Below, piece after piece: positions 8,763 through 17,021 of a DNA stretch of 64,000 nucleotides. Location: positions 1,984,001-2,048,000 of the forward strand of contig OZ245940.1 in assembly GCA_965230045.1 (NCBI GenBank), read 5' to 3'. A program made the translations under genes and the position numbers. The DNA is from G963662905 sp965230045 (GTDB lineage Bacteria; Bacteroidota; Bacteroidia; Bacteroidales; WRLA01). Numbering within the stretch: position 1 is the first letter of the stretch; each line of letters starts with the position of its first letter. The notes below the pieces were generated by a model that saw only the letters and a program-made list of their open reading frames with translations, ran no database searches and was not told where the DNA came from.

Positions 8763-9296
8763 TCATTGAATTTTCAGCTTTTTTATTAATTCCCACAATA
8801 TTATGCCTGCACTAACAGATATATTCAGGGAATGTTTGGTGCCAAACTGAGGAATCTCAATACAGATATCCGATAAATTTAGGGTTTCGTCTTCAACTCC
8901 ATTTACTTCATTACCAAAAATAACTGCCGGTTTTTTACCGTTTGGAAGTTTAAATTCCTGCAGCATGACTGATTCAGGACATTGTTCTGCCGAAATAATG
9001 AAATATCCCTCATTTTTCAAGGTATTTATTGCTTGATGGCAGGACTCGTAATATTCCCAATCTACGCTTTCTGTGGCTCCTAAAGCCGTTTTGTGAATGT
9101 CGCGGTGAGGAGGACGGGCCGTAATGCCGCACAAACAGATTTTCTCCACACGAAATGCATCTGAGGTCCGGAAAACACTGCCAATATTATTTAAGCTCCT
9201 AATGTTTTCTAAAATGACAACAAGCGGAGTTTTTTTTGATGATTTGAATTCATCAATACTGATCCTTTTTAACTCTTCCTGCGTGCTTTTTCTCAC
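8763..9296 (-). CDS. TrmH/SpoU-family RNA 2'-O-methyltransferase
   Basis: The 177-residue protein has the three SPOUT knot motifs. Motif 1 is LENIRSLNNIGSVFRTSDAF near residue 29, with the catalytic Asn and Arg. Motif 2 is VIFGNEVNGVEDE near residue 125. Motif 3 is IPQFGTKHSLNISVSAGI near residue 148. It should methylate a ribose 2'-OH in tRNA or rRNA with S-adenosylmethionine; the exact site is not evident. It lacks an N-terminal substrate-binding domain, like the short TrmL/TrmH forms. A TATATTTG box lies at 9316-9323. Confidence 0.87.
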   Translation of the reverse strand: MRKSTQEELKRISIDEFKSSKKTPLVVILENIRSLNNIGSVFRTSDAFRVEKICLCGITARPPHRDIHKTALGATESVDWEYYESCHQAINTLKNEGYFIISAEQCPESVMLQEFKLPNGKKPAVIFGNEVNGVEDETLNLSDICIEIPQFGTKHSLNISVSAGIILWELIKKLKIQ

Positions 9297-9315
9297 AATA
9301 ATTATTTATGGCCGG

Positions 9316-9323
9316 CAAATATA
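9316..9323 (-). promoter_or_regulatory. -7 promoter box TATATTTG for the methyltransferase
   Basis: Exact TAnnTTTG match on the minus strand, 19 bases upstream of the start codon. Confidence 0.55.
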
Positions 9324-9326
9324 GGC

Positions 9327-9675
9327 TTAACCTGATTAATTCACAAAATATTTTATTGCGAGCCCAAACCGCTGCAATAGAAAGGAATGCTATTTTTTTG
9401 GTGCTAAACCCGAAACATGTATTATAAAATCTATTGCGAGCTGAAACTGCTGCAAAACAAACCTTTGTTGGAATATAAAATTTCTCCATAGCGGTGCTAT
9501 GTATCAATTTTATATCCCATTGTTTTATTGCATTTTCAGCTCTCATAACGATCTTCTAACACATGTTCCGGGTTGAAATAGCTTCGGCTATTCCTGTGCG
9601 CCAAAAATCTGCGCTCCCTTTCTCTTATTGCGTTTTGGCCCCTCATGACGAAATTTCATGAATTAGTCAGGTTAA
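9327..9675. repeat. Palindromic MITE-like element, 349 bp
   Basis: The ends are 17-base inverted repeats (TTAACCTGAYTAATTCA). Inside, TATTGCGAGC-type motifs recur (about 9354 and 9430, with related pieces near 9526 and 9627). A long hairpin occupies about 9471-9517, where GGAATATAAAATT pairs with AATTTTATATCCC around a CATAGC/GCTATG loop stem. It contains no gene, and the listed reading frame there is a by-product. Confidence 0.65.
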
Positions 9676-9713
9676 AAATTTTCAACATCAAAAAGACAGT
9701 TCACTGATTATTT

Positions 9714-9721
9714 TAATTTTG
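9714..9721 (+). promoter_or_regulatory. -7 promoter box TAATTTTG for mutS
   Basis: Exact TAnnTTTG match. It overlaps the TTG at 9719, so that codon cannot be the start. Confidence 0.6.
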
Positions 9722-9736
9722 TGCAAAAAAGAAGAT

Positions 9737-12346
9737 TTGGCTACACAAGGGAAAAAGGTAGCGGAAACCCCGCTAATGAAACAGTATAACGCAATTAAAC
9801 GGAAACACCCTGATGCTTTATTGCTTTTCAGGGTTGGCGATTTCTACGAAACTTTCGGTGATGATGCCATAAAAGCTAGTAAAATACTGGGCATCGTACT
9901 TACTAAAAGAGCGAATGGAGCTGCCGCATATGTAGAACTGGCAGGTTTCCCGCATCATTCACTGGATACTTACCTGCCCAAATTGGTAAGGGCCGGGCAG
10001 CGTGTTGCTATCTGTGATCAACTGGAAGACCCAAAAATGGTTAAAGGGATTGTCAAAAGGGGTGTAACGGAACTTGTTACCCCAGGCGTTTCTTTTAGTG
10101 ATAAAATCCTCGAACAAAACGAAAATAATTTTCTCGCGGCAATTCATTTAAATGGCAATAAATCAGGGCTTTCGTTCCTCGATATTTCCACCGGTGAGTT
10201 TTTTGTGGCTGAAGGCGATGAGGAATATATGGCAAAACTCATGCAGGGTTTTAAGCCTCAGGAAGTTGTGCTGCAAAAATCCAAACTGTCCCATTTTACA
10301 GAGATTTTTGGCGGAAGGTTTTATACGGCTACCTTTGATGAGTGGGTTTTTACAGAGGATTTTGCTTTAGATCTTCTTTTGAACCATTTTCAGGTTAGTT
10401 CGCTTAAAGGCTTTGGCATTGATGAAATGAGCAGTGCAATTGTTGCTGCCGGAGCGGCTTTGCATTATCTGGCCGAAACCCATCATGATAAAACCGGGCA
10501 TATTTGTTCCGTCTCCCGAATCGAACGTGAGCAATATGTCTGGCTCGATCGTTTTACAATCCGAAACCTGGAGCTTATCAGCCCTTTAAACCCAGATGGA
10601 ATCAGCTTGCTTGATGTTCTGGATCAAACTACATCGCCCATGGGCTCGCGCCTGTTAAAAAGATGGATGGTGCTGCCATTAAAAGATATTGCCAAAATTA
10701 AAGAGCGTCAGGGTATTGTGACTTATTTCGCATCTCGGCAGGATATTGCTACTGAAATCAAAACCCAACTAAAACAAATGGGCGATACCGAGCGCCTTAT
10801 TTCCAGAGTGGCTGCAGCTAAAGTGGGTCCCAAGGAGGTTGTGGCGCTTAAGAATGCGTTATTTGCTGTAGCCGGTGTGAAAAGCAGTTTGGCATCTGTG
10901 GATAGCCCTTCCCTGCGGAACCTTGCTGATCAATTGGATGAATGTGCCGATATCCGCGACCGTATTGCAGCAGAATTGAATGAAGAAGTGCCTGCGCAGG
11001 TACAAAAAGGGAATGTGTTTGCAGATGGTGTCAACGAAGAATTGGACGAATTGCGCAAGCTTGCATTCAGTGGCAAAGATTATCTTGTGCAGATCCAGCA
11101 ACGCGAAAGCGAAAGAACCGGAATCCCCAGTTTAAAAATAGGTTATAATAATGTGTTTGGTTATTACCTTGAAGTTACCAATGCGCACAAAGATAAAGTA
11201 CCACCCGAATGGCACAGGAAACAAACCCTGGTCAACAGCGAACGTTATATTACCGAGGAGCTGAAAGATTATGAACAAAAGATCCTTGGAGCAGAAGAGA
11301 AAATTTTAGTGCTCGAAACCCGAATGTTCAATGATTTGGTGATTGACCTGGCAAAGTATGTGCAGCCCGTGCAAAAAAATTCCTACTCAATTGCCCGTTT
11401 GGACGTTTTGATGTCCTTTGCTCAGATTGCTGTAGAACGGAATTTTGTGTGTCCGGCCCTGAATGACGGTTTTGTAATTGATATAAAAGGTGGCCGGCAT
11501 CCGGTTATTGAGCAACAGCTGCCAGCAGGCGAAAAGTATATCAGCAATGACGTGTACCTTGATAACCAAAAACAGCAGATTATCATGATTACCGGCCCGA
11601 ATATGTCGGGTAAATCAGCTCTGTTGCGCCAAACGGCACTCATTGTCCTGATGGCACAGATGGGTTCTTTTGTGCCGGCAGCCAAAGCCGATATCGGTAT
11701 GGTGGACAAGGTATTTACGCGTGTTGGCGCCAGCGATAACATCAGCTCGGGCGAATCTACTTTTATGGTGGAAATGAACGAAACAGCAAGCATTCTCAAT
11801 AATATCAGCAACCGTAGCCTGATTTTGCTCGATGAAATTGGCCGCGGTACAAGTACCTATGATGGCATCAGTATTGCCTGGGCCATTGCAGAATATCTGC
11901 ACGAACATCCCGGTTTCCGTGCCAAAGTGCTTTTTGCAACACATTATCACGAATTGAACGAAATGGCCAAATCCTTCAAACGGATTAAAAACTATCATGT
12001 TACGGTGAAGGAAATCAACAATAAGGTGATTTTTTTGAGAAAACTTTCACGTGGCGGCAGCGAGCATAGTTTTGGGATTCATGTGGCACGCATGGCGGGA
12101 ATGCCTTCGCCGGTATTAAACACGGCAAACCAGATGTTGCGCCAGCTGGAAGGAGGTAAAGACCGAAAAGAACTGGGCAAAAAATCATTGGATGCGATGG
12201 ACGATATGCAGTTGAGCTTCATTCAGCTGGAAGATCCACTCTTGCTTCAGATGAAAGAAGATATCCTCAATACGGATATTAACACATTAACCCCTGTAGA
12301 AGCTTTGATGAAACTGAATGAAATAAAAAAGCTTATCAATAAATAA
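9737..12346 (+). CDS. mutS: DNA mismatch repair ATPase MutS
   Basis: The protein of about 869 residues recognises mispaired bases and starts strand-directed repair together with MutL. The mismatch-binding domain is near the start (LLFRVGDFYETFGDDA, with the Phe-x-Glu that stacks on the mispair). A connector and clamp follow, then the ATPase with Walker A GPNMSGKSALLRQ near residue 620 and the LLDEIGRGTSTYDG Walker B/signature. The start is uncertain. The furthest upstream TTG (9719) lies inside a promoter box, the TTG at 9737 gives a plausible N-terminus, and the first ATG (9776) would trim into ETPLMKQY, which is normally present. It is a single gene. Confidence 0.95.
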   Translation: MATQGKKVAETPLMKQYNAIKRKHPDALLLFRVGDFYETFGDDAIKASKILGIVLTKRANGAAAYVELAGFPHHSLDTYLPKLVRAGQRVAICDQLEDPKMVKGIVKRGVTELVTPGVSFSDKILEQNENNFLAAIHLNGNKSGLSFLDISTGEFFVAEGDEEYMAKLMQGFKPQEVVLQKSKLSHFTEIFGGRFYTATFDEWVFTEDFALDLLLNHFQVSSLKGFGIDEMSSAIVAAGAALHYLAETHHDKTGHICSVSRIEREQYVWLDRFTIRNLELISPLNPDGISLLDVLDQTTSPMGSRLLKRWMVLPLKDIAKIKERQGIVTYFASRQDIATEIKTQLKQMGDTERLISRVAAAKVGPKEVVALKNALFAVAGVKSSLASVDSPSLRNLADQLDECADIRDRIAAELNEEVPAQVQKGNVFADGVNEELDELRKLAFSGKDYLVQIQQRESERTGIPSLKIGYNNVFGYYLEVTNAHKDKVPPEWHRKQTLVNSERYITEELKDYEQKILGAEEKILVLETRMFNDLVIDLAKYVQPVQKNSYSIARLDVLMSFAQIAVERNFVCPALNDGFVIDIKGGRHPVIEQQLPAGEKYISNDVYLDNQKQQIIMITGPNMSGKSALLRQTALIVLMAQMGSFVPAAKADIGMVDKVFTRVGASDNISSGESTFMVEMNETASILNNISNRSLILLDEIGRGTSTYDGISIAWAIAEYLHEHPGFRAKVLFATHYHELNEMAKSFKRIKNYHVTVKEINNKVIFLRKLSRGGSEHSFGIHVARMAGMPSPVLNTANQMLRQLEGGKDRKELGKKSLDAMDDMQLSFIQLEDPLLLQMKEDILNTDINTLTPVEALMKLNEIKKLINK

Positions 12347-12418
12347 GCATGTAATAATTTGAAATTCAGCTTGATTTGGCTGTCCTTAAAAATGATTGGC
12401 TGAAAAAAGGCGAAAAAA

Positions 12419-12451
12419 TTTGTGCCGGTGAAAAATTATTTTCTATATTTG
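12419..12451 (+). promoter_or_regulatory. Full promoter for tRNA-Gly
   Basis: TTTG at 12419-12422, a 21-base spacer, and TATATTTG at 12444-12451. This is a close match to the Bacteroidota primary sigma promoter, 11 bases upstream of the tRNA. Confidence 0.7.
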
Positions 12452-12462
12452 CACTCCCAAAA

Positions 12463-12535
12463 GCGGAAGTAGCTCAGTTGGTAGAGCATAACCTTGCCAA
12501 GGTTAGGGTCGCGGGTTCGAGTCCCGTCTTCCGCT
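12463..12535 (+). tRNA. tRNA-Gly (GCC)
   Basis: The gene has 73 bases. The acceptor stem GCGGAAG pairs with CTTCCGC, the T-loop is GGTTCGAGTCC, and the anticodon loop reads CTTGCCAAG with anticodon GCC. CCA is not encoded. Confidence 0.97.
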
Positions 12536-12601
12536 CATTTCCCGGGAAACCGGGATTTTTTATAAAAAGACGTTCCGAAAATTTATTTTGTAATTATACA
12601 T

Positions 12602-12686
12602 GCCCGGATGGTGGAATTGGTAGACACGTTGGACTTAAAATCCAATGGCCATCGCGGCCGTGCGGGTTCAAGTCCCGCTCCGGGTA
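12602..12686 (+). tRNA. tRNA-Leu (TAA)
   Basis: The gene has 85 bases and a long variable arm. The acceptor GCCCGGA pairs with TCCGGGT. The anticodon stem TTGGA/TCCAA holds anticodon TAA, and the T-arm reads GGTTCAAGTCC. It lies 66 bases after tRNA-Gly. CCA is not encoded. Confidence 0.97.
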
Positions 12687-12799
12687 CACAAAAATGATCC
12701 TAATTAATTGTTTGTCAATTAGTTGGGATTTTGTATTTTATGGTTACAACGCTTTTACAACAATTTTCATGTAAATGGAAATACACTTTTCATTTGCAT

Positions 12800-13035
12800 C
12801 CATTAAGCAGATTACCTCTATATTAATAAGGTGTAGGGGCTATCTTGGATATCCCGGTCGAAACCGACCCACCACCCCACCGGCTGAAAGAAATAGCCAT
12901 TTTAAGCCACCATAAACTGCCAACCCGGAGCATGTTGACCCACTGAAAAGGGGAGGGGTCTTAATTCCGGAGGATGTTGACCCGCCCTTAGCCGGTTTTT
13001 TGCCCAATCAATTTATCTCAAGAACTCAATCACAA
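12800..13035. repeat. Degenerate repeated motifs, possible IS21-type end remnant
   Basis: Three spaced copies of a pattern like CCGGnnnATRTTGACCC occur here, ending near a TTTTTTGCCC stretch. Similar blocks lie at 22143-22345 and 23757-23863. Multiple internal end repeats of this kind are typical of IS21-family termini, but no istA or istB gene is present. The identification is inference. The rest of the gap from 12687 to 13066 holds nothing I can assign. Confidence 0.4.
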
Positions 13036-13066
13036 GCCATTATCCTGGCCTCAGCTCCAAAATATA

Positions 13067-13435
13067 ATGCAACAATACGATCCCAGAATTATCCAGTACA
13101 TCAACAATCCCAAAGATGACATTAGTGTATTGCAACTTGATGAGCCTAAAAGCATGGGTTATACGCTAAAAGCCTTAAATGCCGGAATATGGAGCTATTT
13201 TAATGCAGCCTCCTATGAAGAAGGTATTTTGCGTATCATAAACGAAGGCGGTGATGCAGATACAAATGCTTGCATTGCAGGCAGTATATTGGGGTCAAAG
13301 TTTGGTTTTAAAGCCGTGCCTGAACATTGGGTTCAGGGTTTACTTAAGCATTCCGAATTAGATTTCATTGCAGGCCAGTTTATTGAAATTATTTCGCAAA
13401 ATAAATTGGACTGTAATATTTTGTTACAAAAATAA
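13067..13435 (+). pseudogene. C-terminal fragment of an ADP-ribosylglycohydrolase
   Basis: The 122 residues match the C-terminal part of ADP-ribosylglycohydrolase (DraG/ARH fold) enzymes, which remove ADP-ribose from proteins or nucleic acids. The metal-binding block GGDADTNACIAG at residues about 67-78 is intact, and so is the preceding LNAGIWSYFNAASYEEG region. Family members are near 250-350 residues and need N-terminal Asp ligands. Those are missing here, because upstream sequence is replaced by degenerate repeats. It is therefore a truncated remnant, probably inactive. It sits at the left edge of the accessory island. Confidence 0.75.
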
Positions 13436-13478
13436 TTATTACATTAGCCAAAAAGTGAAAAGCCAAAAACCTTAGACC

Positions 13479-13577
13479 ATGTTTTTAGGAATACGAATAA
13501 AAGAATTGAGAAAGGAAAATGCGGAACGAAACGAGTTTGTAGAAGCAGCCGAAATAATGGTAAGTGGTTTGAGTTAA
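13479..13577 (+). pseudogene. Short ORF resembling the start of an XRE-type regulator
   Basis: A 32-codon frame begins with IRIKELRKEN, which resembles the first helix of Cro/C1-type helix-turn-helix proteins. It then diverges and stops 6 bases before the AlbA_2 gene. It may be a leftover of a regulator or a chance frame. Confidence 0.3.
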
Positions 13578-13583
13578 GATATT

Positions 13584-15230
13584 ATGGGTATTAAAGAAAT
13601 CATACAGCAACCCGAAGGTCGTCGTTTGGAATTTAAAGCCGAATTGCCAACCAATGCTGAATTGGCAAAAAGCATTATCGCCTTTGCCAACGATGCCGGA
13701 GGGGAATTTATCACTGGCATACAGGATAATCCTCGTGAGATATTGGGCGTAGATGAAGAAAAGCTAATTGCAATTGAAGAAAAAATCAGCAATATTATTC
13801 ATGACCAATGCGCTCCTACTATTCTGCCGGAGATTATTTTTCATAGCGTAGATGGCAAATATATCATCCGTACTAAAATTCATAAAGGGAGCCAGCCACC
13901 CTATCATTTATCATCAAAAGGCATCGAAAAAGGCACCTATATTCGGGTTGGCTCATCCAATCGTTTAGCTACTAAAGAAATCAGTGATGAACTGGACAGG
14001 CAAAAGCGGAATATCTCTTTTGATAAAGTGCTTGTCTTTTCGAAGGACTTTAGCGATGTATTACTTCATTCCTTTGAAGAACTGTTTTTAGAAAAAACAG
14101 GAGAAAAATTAACACCTCAGGTTTTATCCAAACTGGAATTAGTTAAAACGGAGCAAGGAAGAAAGCTGCCCACAAACGGATTAATCCTCCTCTCGGACGA
14201 TGACTTACATCAGGAACTGTTTCCTTATGCTAAAATTGAATGTGCACTATTTAGTGTTTGTCCATAGAGTCGAGAGTTTGCTCTATAAAGTTCAAATTCA
14301 AGGCGTGTGAAAAATCTAAACCGCAGTATACTAGGGTATATGAGGATTTAGATTTTGAGCAACAACGCAGAAGTTGGACTTTATAGACGAACTCTATTTA
14401 AAGGTACGGTACCCGGTAACTTTATCGACCAGAAAACCATAACGGGCAATGTAGCGCTTCAGGCCGAACAGGCCTATCAGTTTGTGTTACGTCATATTTC
14501 GCAAGGTTCTACCGATTATCAGGGCGTTTACCGCAACGACCGCTGGGAATATCCTATCATCGCTATTCGTGAAGTAATTCGGAATGCAGTTATTCATCGT
14601 GACTATTCCCTCAATGGGAAAGACATTAAAATTGCCATCTTTGATGATAAAATAGAAATAACCAGTCCCGGTAAATTAATGCCATCCGTTGACTATAGCT
14701 TAATGGATTCCGGACAGTCCGACATTCGAAATAAAATACTGGCACCTGTTTTTAAAAAATTAGGAATTATAGAGCAATGGGGCAACGGATTGCGATTGAT
14801 TGCTGATGAGTTAGAAACATATCCAGAAATAAAACTTAATTGGAAAGAACCGGGCATTGCTTTTCGGGTAACTTTTACGAATACAGTATATCAGCATCAG
14901 CAAAATTTTGAGCATGAGTTTATTGAAATTGGGACTAAGTTGGGACTAGGTCGGGATCAAGTCGGCACTAAGTCGGCACCAGGTTGGGATCAAGTAATAC
15001 AGATTCTCGAATTTTGTTATCAACCCAAATCTATTCAGGAAGTTATGGATGTACTTAATTGGAGTAGCCGAACGAAATTTAGAAACAAATTTATCAATCC
15101 ATTGCTTGAAACGTCTTTAATAAGCATGACGATCAAAGAAAAACCAAGTAGTTCAAAACAGCAGTACTACACTACCGAAAAAGGGAAAAATGCATTTAAC
15201 AAATTGAATGAACAGTTGGAGAAAGAATAG
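13584..15230 (+). pseudogene. AlbA_2 (Schlafen-like) / GHKL-ATPase regulator, split by a MITE
   Basis: The two halves (13584-14267 and 14355-15230) form one gene. The first half carries an AlbA_2 domain (GRRLEFKAELP near residue 13, with FANDAGGEFITGI after it), as in Schlafen-like proteins. The second carries a C-terminal GHKL/RecG-like ATPase part (REVIRNAVIHRDYS with the ATP-binding Asn, then GNGLRLIADEL) and a winged-helix tail. A 141-bp MITE and its TATTTA duplication sit between Leu-Phe and Lys-Gly codons. Removing element plus duplication (147 bp) restores one frame, but the element brings a TAG stop. The fragments may each be made but not the whole protein. Such proteins are frequent in defence islands. 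Confidence 0.82.
14254..14394 (+). mobile_element. MITE, interior type A, copy 1
   Basis: The element has 141 bp and is flanked by TATTTA at 14248-14253 and 14395-14400. The ends are inverse-related (GTGTTTGTCCATAGAGTC and GACTTTATAGACGAACTC). The inside forms a hairpin with the core TATAC-TAGG-GTATA. It interrupts the AlbA_2 gene. Copies of the same type lie at 22477 and 45107. Confidence 0.88.
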
Positions 15231-15329
15231 ATGAGCTGGCAAAGCAAAATATATCATAAATACCTCCTAGACGAGCCTGTTGCTAAAAATATTTCGCTGA
15301 GAATGAACATTATGGCCATTAACTATTTA

Positions 15330-15472
15330 GTTCTTGTCTATAAAGTACTGTGCTTGATTCAGAATGTTCGAGGTCGAGGCATTCTTGGTATTGAAAATAA
15401 GGAGCTTACTAAAGTAAGTGACTGGTTTCAATACCAAGAATAACGCTGAGATCGGACATTATGGACAAGCAC
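15330..15472 (+). mobile_element. MITE, interior type D, copy 1
   Basis: The element has 143 bp between TATTTA at 15324-15329 and 15473-15478. The inner hairpin core is CTTAC-TAAA-GTAAG, within arms CTTGGTATTG and CAATACCAAG. A near-identical copy lies at 62333-62475. The 70-codon reading frame here is only MITE sequence. Confidence 0.82.
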
Positions 15473-15478
15473 TATTTA

Positions 15479-15537
15479 GTGTCTGTCTATAAAGTCGGGT
15501 TTCTGATTCAGAATGTTCGAGGTCGAGGCATTTCTTT
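15479..15537 (+). mobile_element. Truncated MITE, left half only
   Basis: It starts directly after the TATTTA that ends the previous MITE. It has the left terminal repeat and the outer arm of types C and D (ATTCAGAATGTTCGAGGTCG), then breaks off where the McrC-like remnant begins. Confidence 0.7.
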
Positions 15538-15542
15538 TTGAT

Positions 15543-16029
15543 ATTTCACTATTGTTCGAGCATCATATCAGGAAGTTGCTAAAACAAAGGTTTATGCTTT
15601 TCCCAAAAAAAATTCTGTATCCCAAACGGCATATATGAAAACAATATTTATCCTGACGTCGTTATTGATTATGGCAATGATTGTATTGGAGTCTATGATG
15701 TGAAGTATAAAAAGTTTGATTTTTTAAATGGCGTTAATCGTGAAGACAGATTTCAGTTAATAACTTATGCTGCCTCATATCTTAGAAAATACAAAATTAT
15801 TGACAGTGGAATCATATACCCTATTGGTGAATCAAATTGTGATAAAATCAATGCTATAAAACCTCAGTATCTTTGGGTTGGTAATATTAAGATTCCTTTT
15901 AAGGTCAGGTTTTATAAAATCAAGCAAGATATTGCTTGGCAAAGGATAGTTGGTAATAATTTTTTGGATAAATTCTTTTGCAATTTGAAAGAAATTACTT
16001 CTTCTACGGAAGAGAAATTGATTAATTGA
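15543..16029 (+). pseudogene. McrC-like restriction subunit remnant, frameshifted
   Basis: Read across two frames, this encodes the C-terminal half of an McrC-type protein, the nuclease partner of McrB. The first frame (from 15543) gives LLFEHHIRKLLKQRF. After a run of eight A near 15607 the frame must change. The second then gives IYPDVVIDYGNDCIGVYDVKYKKF, a PD-(D/E)xK-type active site with Asp and Lys, followed by EDRFQLITYAASYL and GIIYP, both McrC-like. The 5' part is lost at the MITE junction. No mcrB is present. A shorter frame from the GTG at 15700 covers only the tail. It is a dead restriction gene directly upstream of the WYL regulator. Confidence 0.68.
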
Positions 16030-16041
16030 AAAACACCATCT

Positions 16042-16950
16042 ATGTCCCAACAAGGCACCATAAAACGATATACGCTCATTATTGAGAAGATCAATAACGG
16101 ACAGTTTCCTGGTTTTGAAGAGATCAGGAGCTTCCTTTTTGAACAGGGTTTTGAAGTCAGTAAGCGAACCGTGCAGCGCGATATTGAGCAAATACGCACG
16201 GAGTTTGGGCTGGAGATTGTATATGAGCGCCATAGGAACGGTTACTTTATCGACTTTGAGGAAAGCTACAATACAGATGCCTTTTTTCGCTTTCTGGAAA
16301 TTGTAAATACGGCTGAAATGCTCAAAACAAGCCTCTCGGAGAGCAAAGAAAGCCTGCGCTATATTTCTTTTGATGATGGTGGAGGATTGCGGGGCGTTTC
16401 TCAACTGGGACCTTTGCTCAAAGCTGTACGCGAGAAATGCTATATTTCATTTCGGCATCAAAGCTATTTCAGGGATAAAGCCAGGCGATACACCATAAAA
16501 CCCTATTTGCTGAGGGAGTATCTGAACCGCTGGTATGTTATTGGGCTGATCGGGCCAATGAAAGAATTCCGGACTTTTGGCATCGACCGGATCACCGAAC
16601 TGGAAGTGAAAGCAAAATCTTTTGAGCCTCATGCCGAGCTGGATGCGCGGGAAGCTTTCCGGAATATTATTGGCTTGGTTTATTCAATGAGCGCTGTGCA
16701 ATCTGTTATCCTTTCTTTCACCCCGGAGCAGGGAAAATACATTAAGAGCCTGCCTTTGCATCACAGCCAGGAGGTTTTGATTGACGATGAAAAAGAATGC
16801 CGCATCAAGCTGAGAGTCATTCCAAATTTAGAACTCAAACAGCAAATCCTGATGCAGGGAGATCGCGTAAAGGTGATTGAGCCTCAGTGGCTGGTGGAGG
16901 AAATCAAGGAAATTTTATTAAAAAGCCTGGAACGATATTCCTCAGAATAA
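16042..16950 (+). CDS. WYL-domain transcriptional regulator
   Basis: The 302-residue protein has an N-terminal winged helix (residues about 8-60, with SKRTVQRDIEQIRTEF as the recognition region) and a WYL domain at about residues 130-205 (YTIKPYLLREYLNRWYVIG and FRTFGIDRI). A C-terminal extension (about 215-300) is typical of this family. WYL domains are thought to bind nucleotide-like ligands or nucleic acid ends. WYL proteins such as BrxR and CapW repress defence operons. It lies 18 bases before a perfect palindrome (16969-16987) in the promoter of the next gene, so it probably represses the AAA-M41 operon. It starts 12 bases after the McrC remnant. Confidence 0.9.
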   Translation: MSQQGTIKRYTLIIEKINNGQFPGFEEIRSFLFEQGFEVSKRTVQRDIEQIRTEFGLEIVYERHRNGYFIDFEESYNTDAFFRFLEIVNTAEMLKTSLSESKESLRYISFDDGGGLRGVSQLGPLLKAVREKCYISFRHQSYFRDKARRYTIKPYLLREYLNRWYVIGLIGPMKEFRTFGIDRITELEVKAKSFEPHAELDAREAFRNIIGLVYSMSAVQSVILSFTPEQGKYIKSLPLHHSQEVLIDDEKECRIKLRVIPNLELKQQILMQGDRVKVIEPQWLVEEIKEILLKSLERYSSE

Positions 16951-16968
16951 TTTTGTTTTTCGCTTGAA

Positions 16969-16987
16969 TACGCCATAGTTTGGCGTA
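16969..16987. promoter_or_regulatory. Palindromic operator, likely WYL-regulator site
   Basis: TACGCCA, a 5-base spacer and TGGCGTA form a perfect 7-bp inverted repeat. It lies between the WYL gene and the protease gene and ends 9 bases upstream of the -7 box, so a bound protein would block RNA polymerase. That the WYL protein binds here is inference. Confidence 0.65.
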
Positions 16988-16996
16988 GTACAGGGA

Positions 16997-17004
16997 TAAT
17001 TTTG
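16997..17004 (+). promoter_or_regulatory. -7 promoter box TAATTTTG of the AAA-M41 operon
   Basis: Exact TAnnTTTG match, 17 bases upstream of the ATG at 17022. The operator covers its upstream side. Confidence 0.6.
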
Positions 17005-17021
17005 TCATCGATAAAAATAAT

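Noticed and set aside
9253..9546. 97-codon minus-strand ORF
   Set aside because: It overlaps the palindromic element before mutS and the start of the methylase gene, with no protein-like composition.
15231..15443. 70-codon ORF directly after the AlbA_2 gene
   Set aside because: Almost all of it is MITE sequence.
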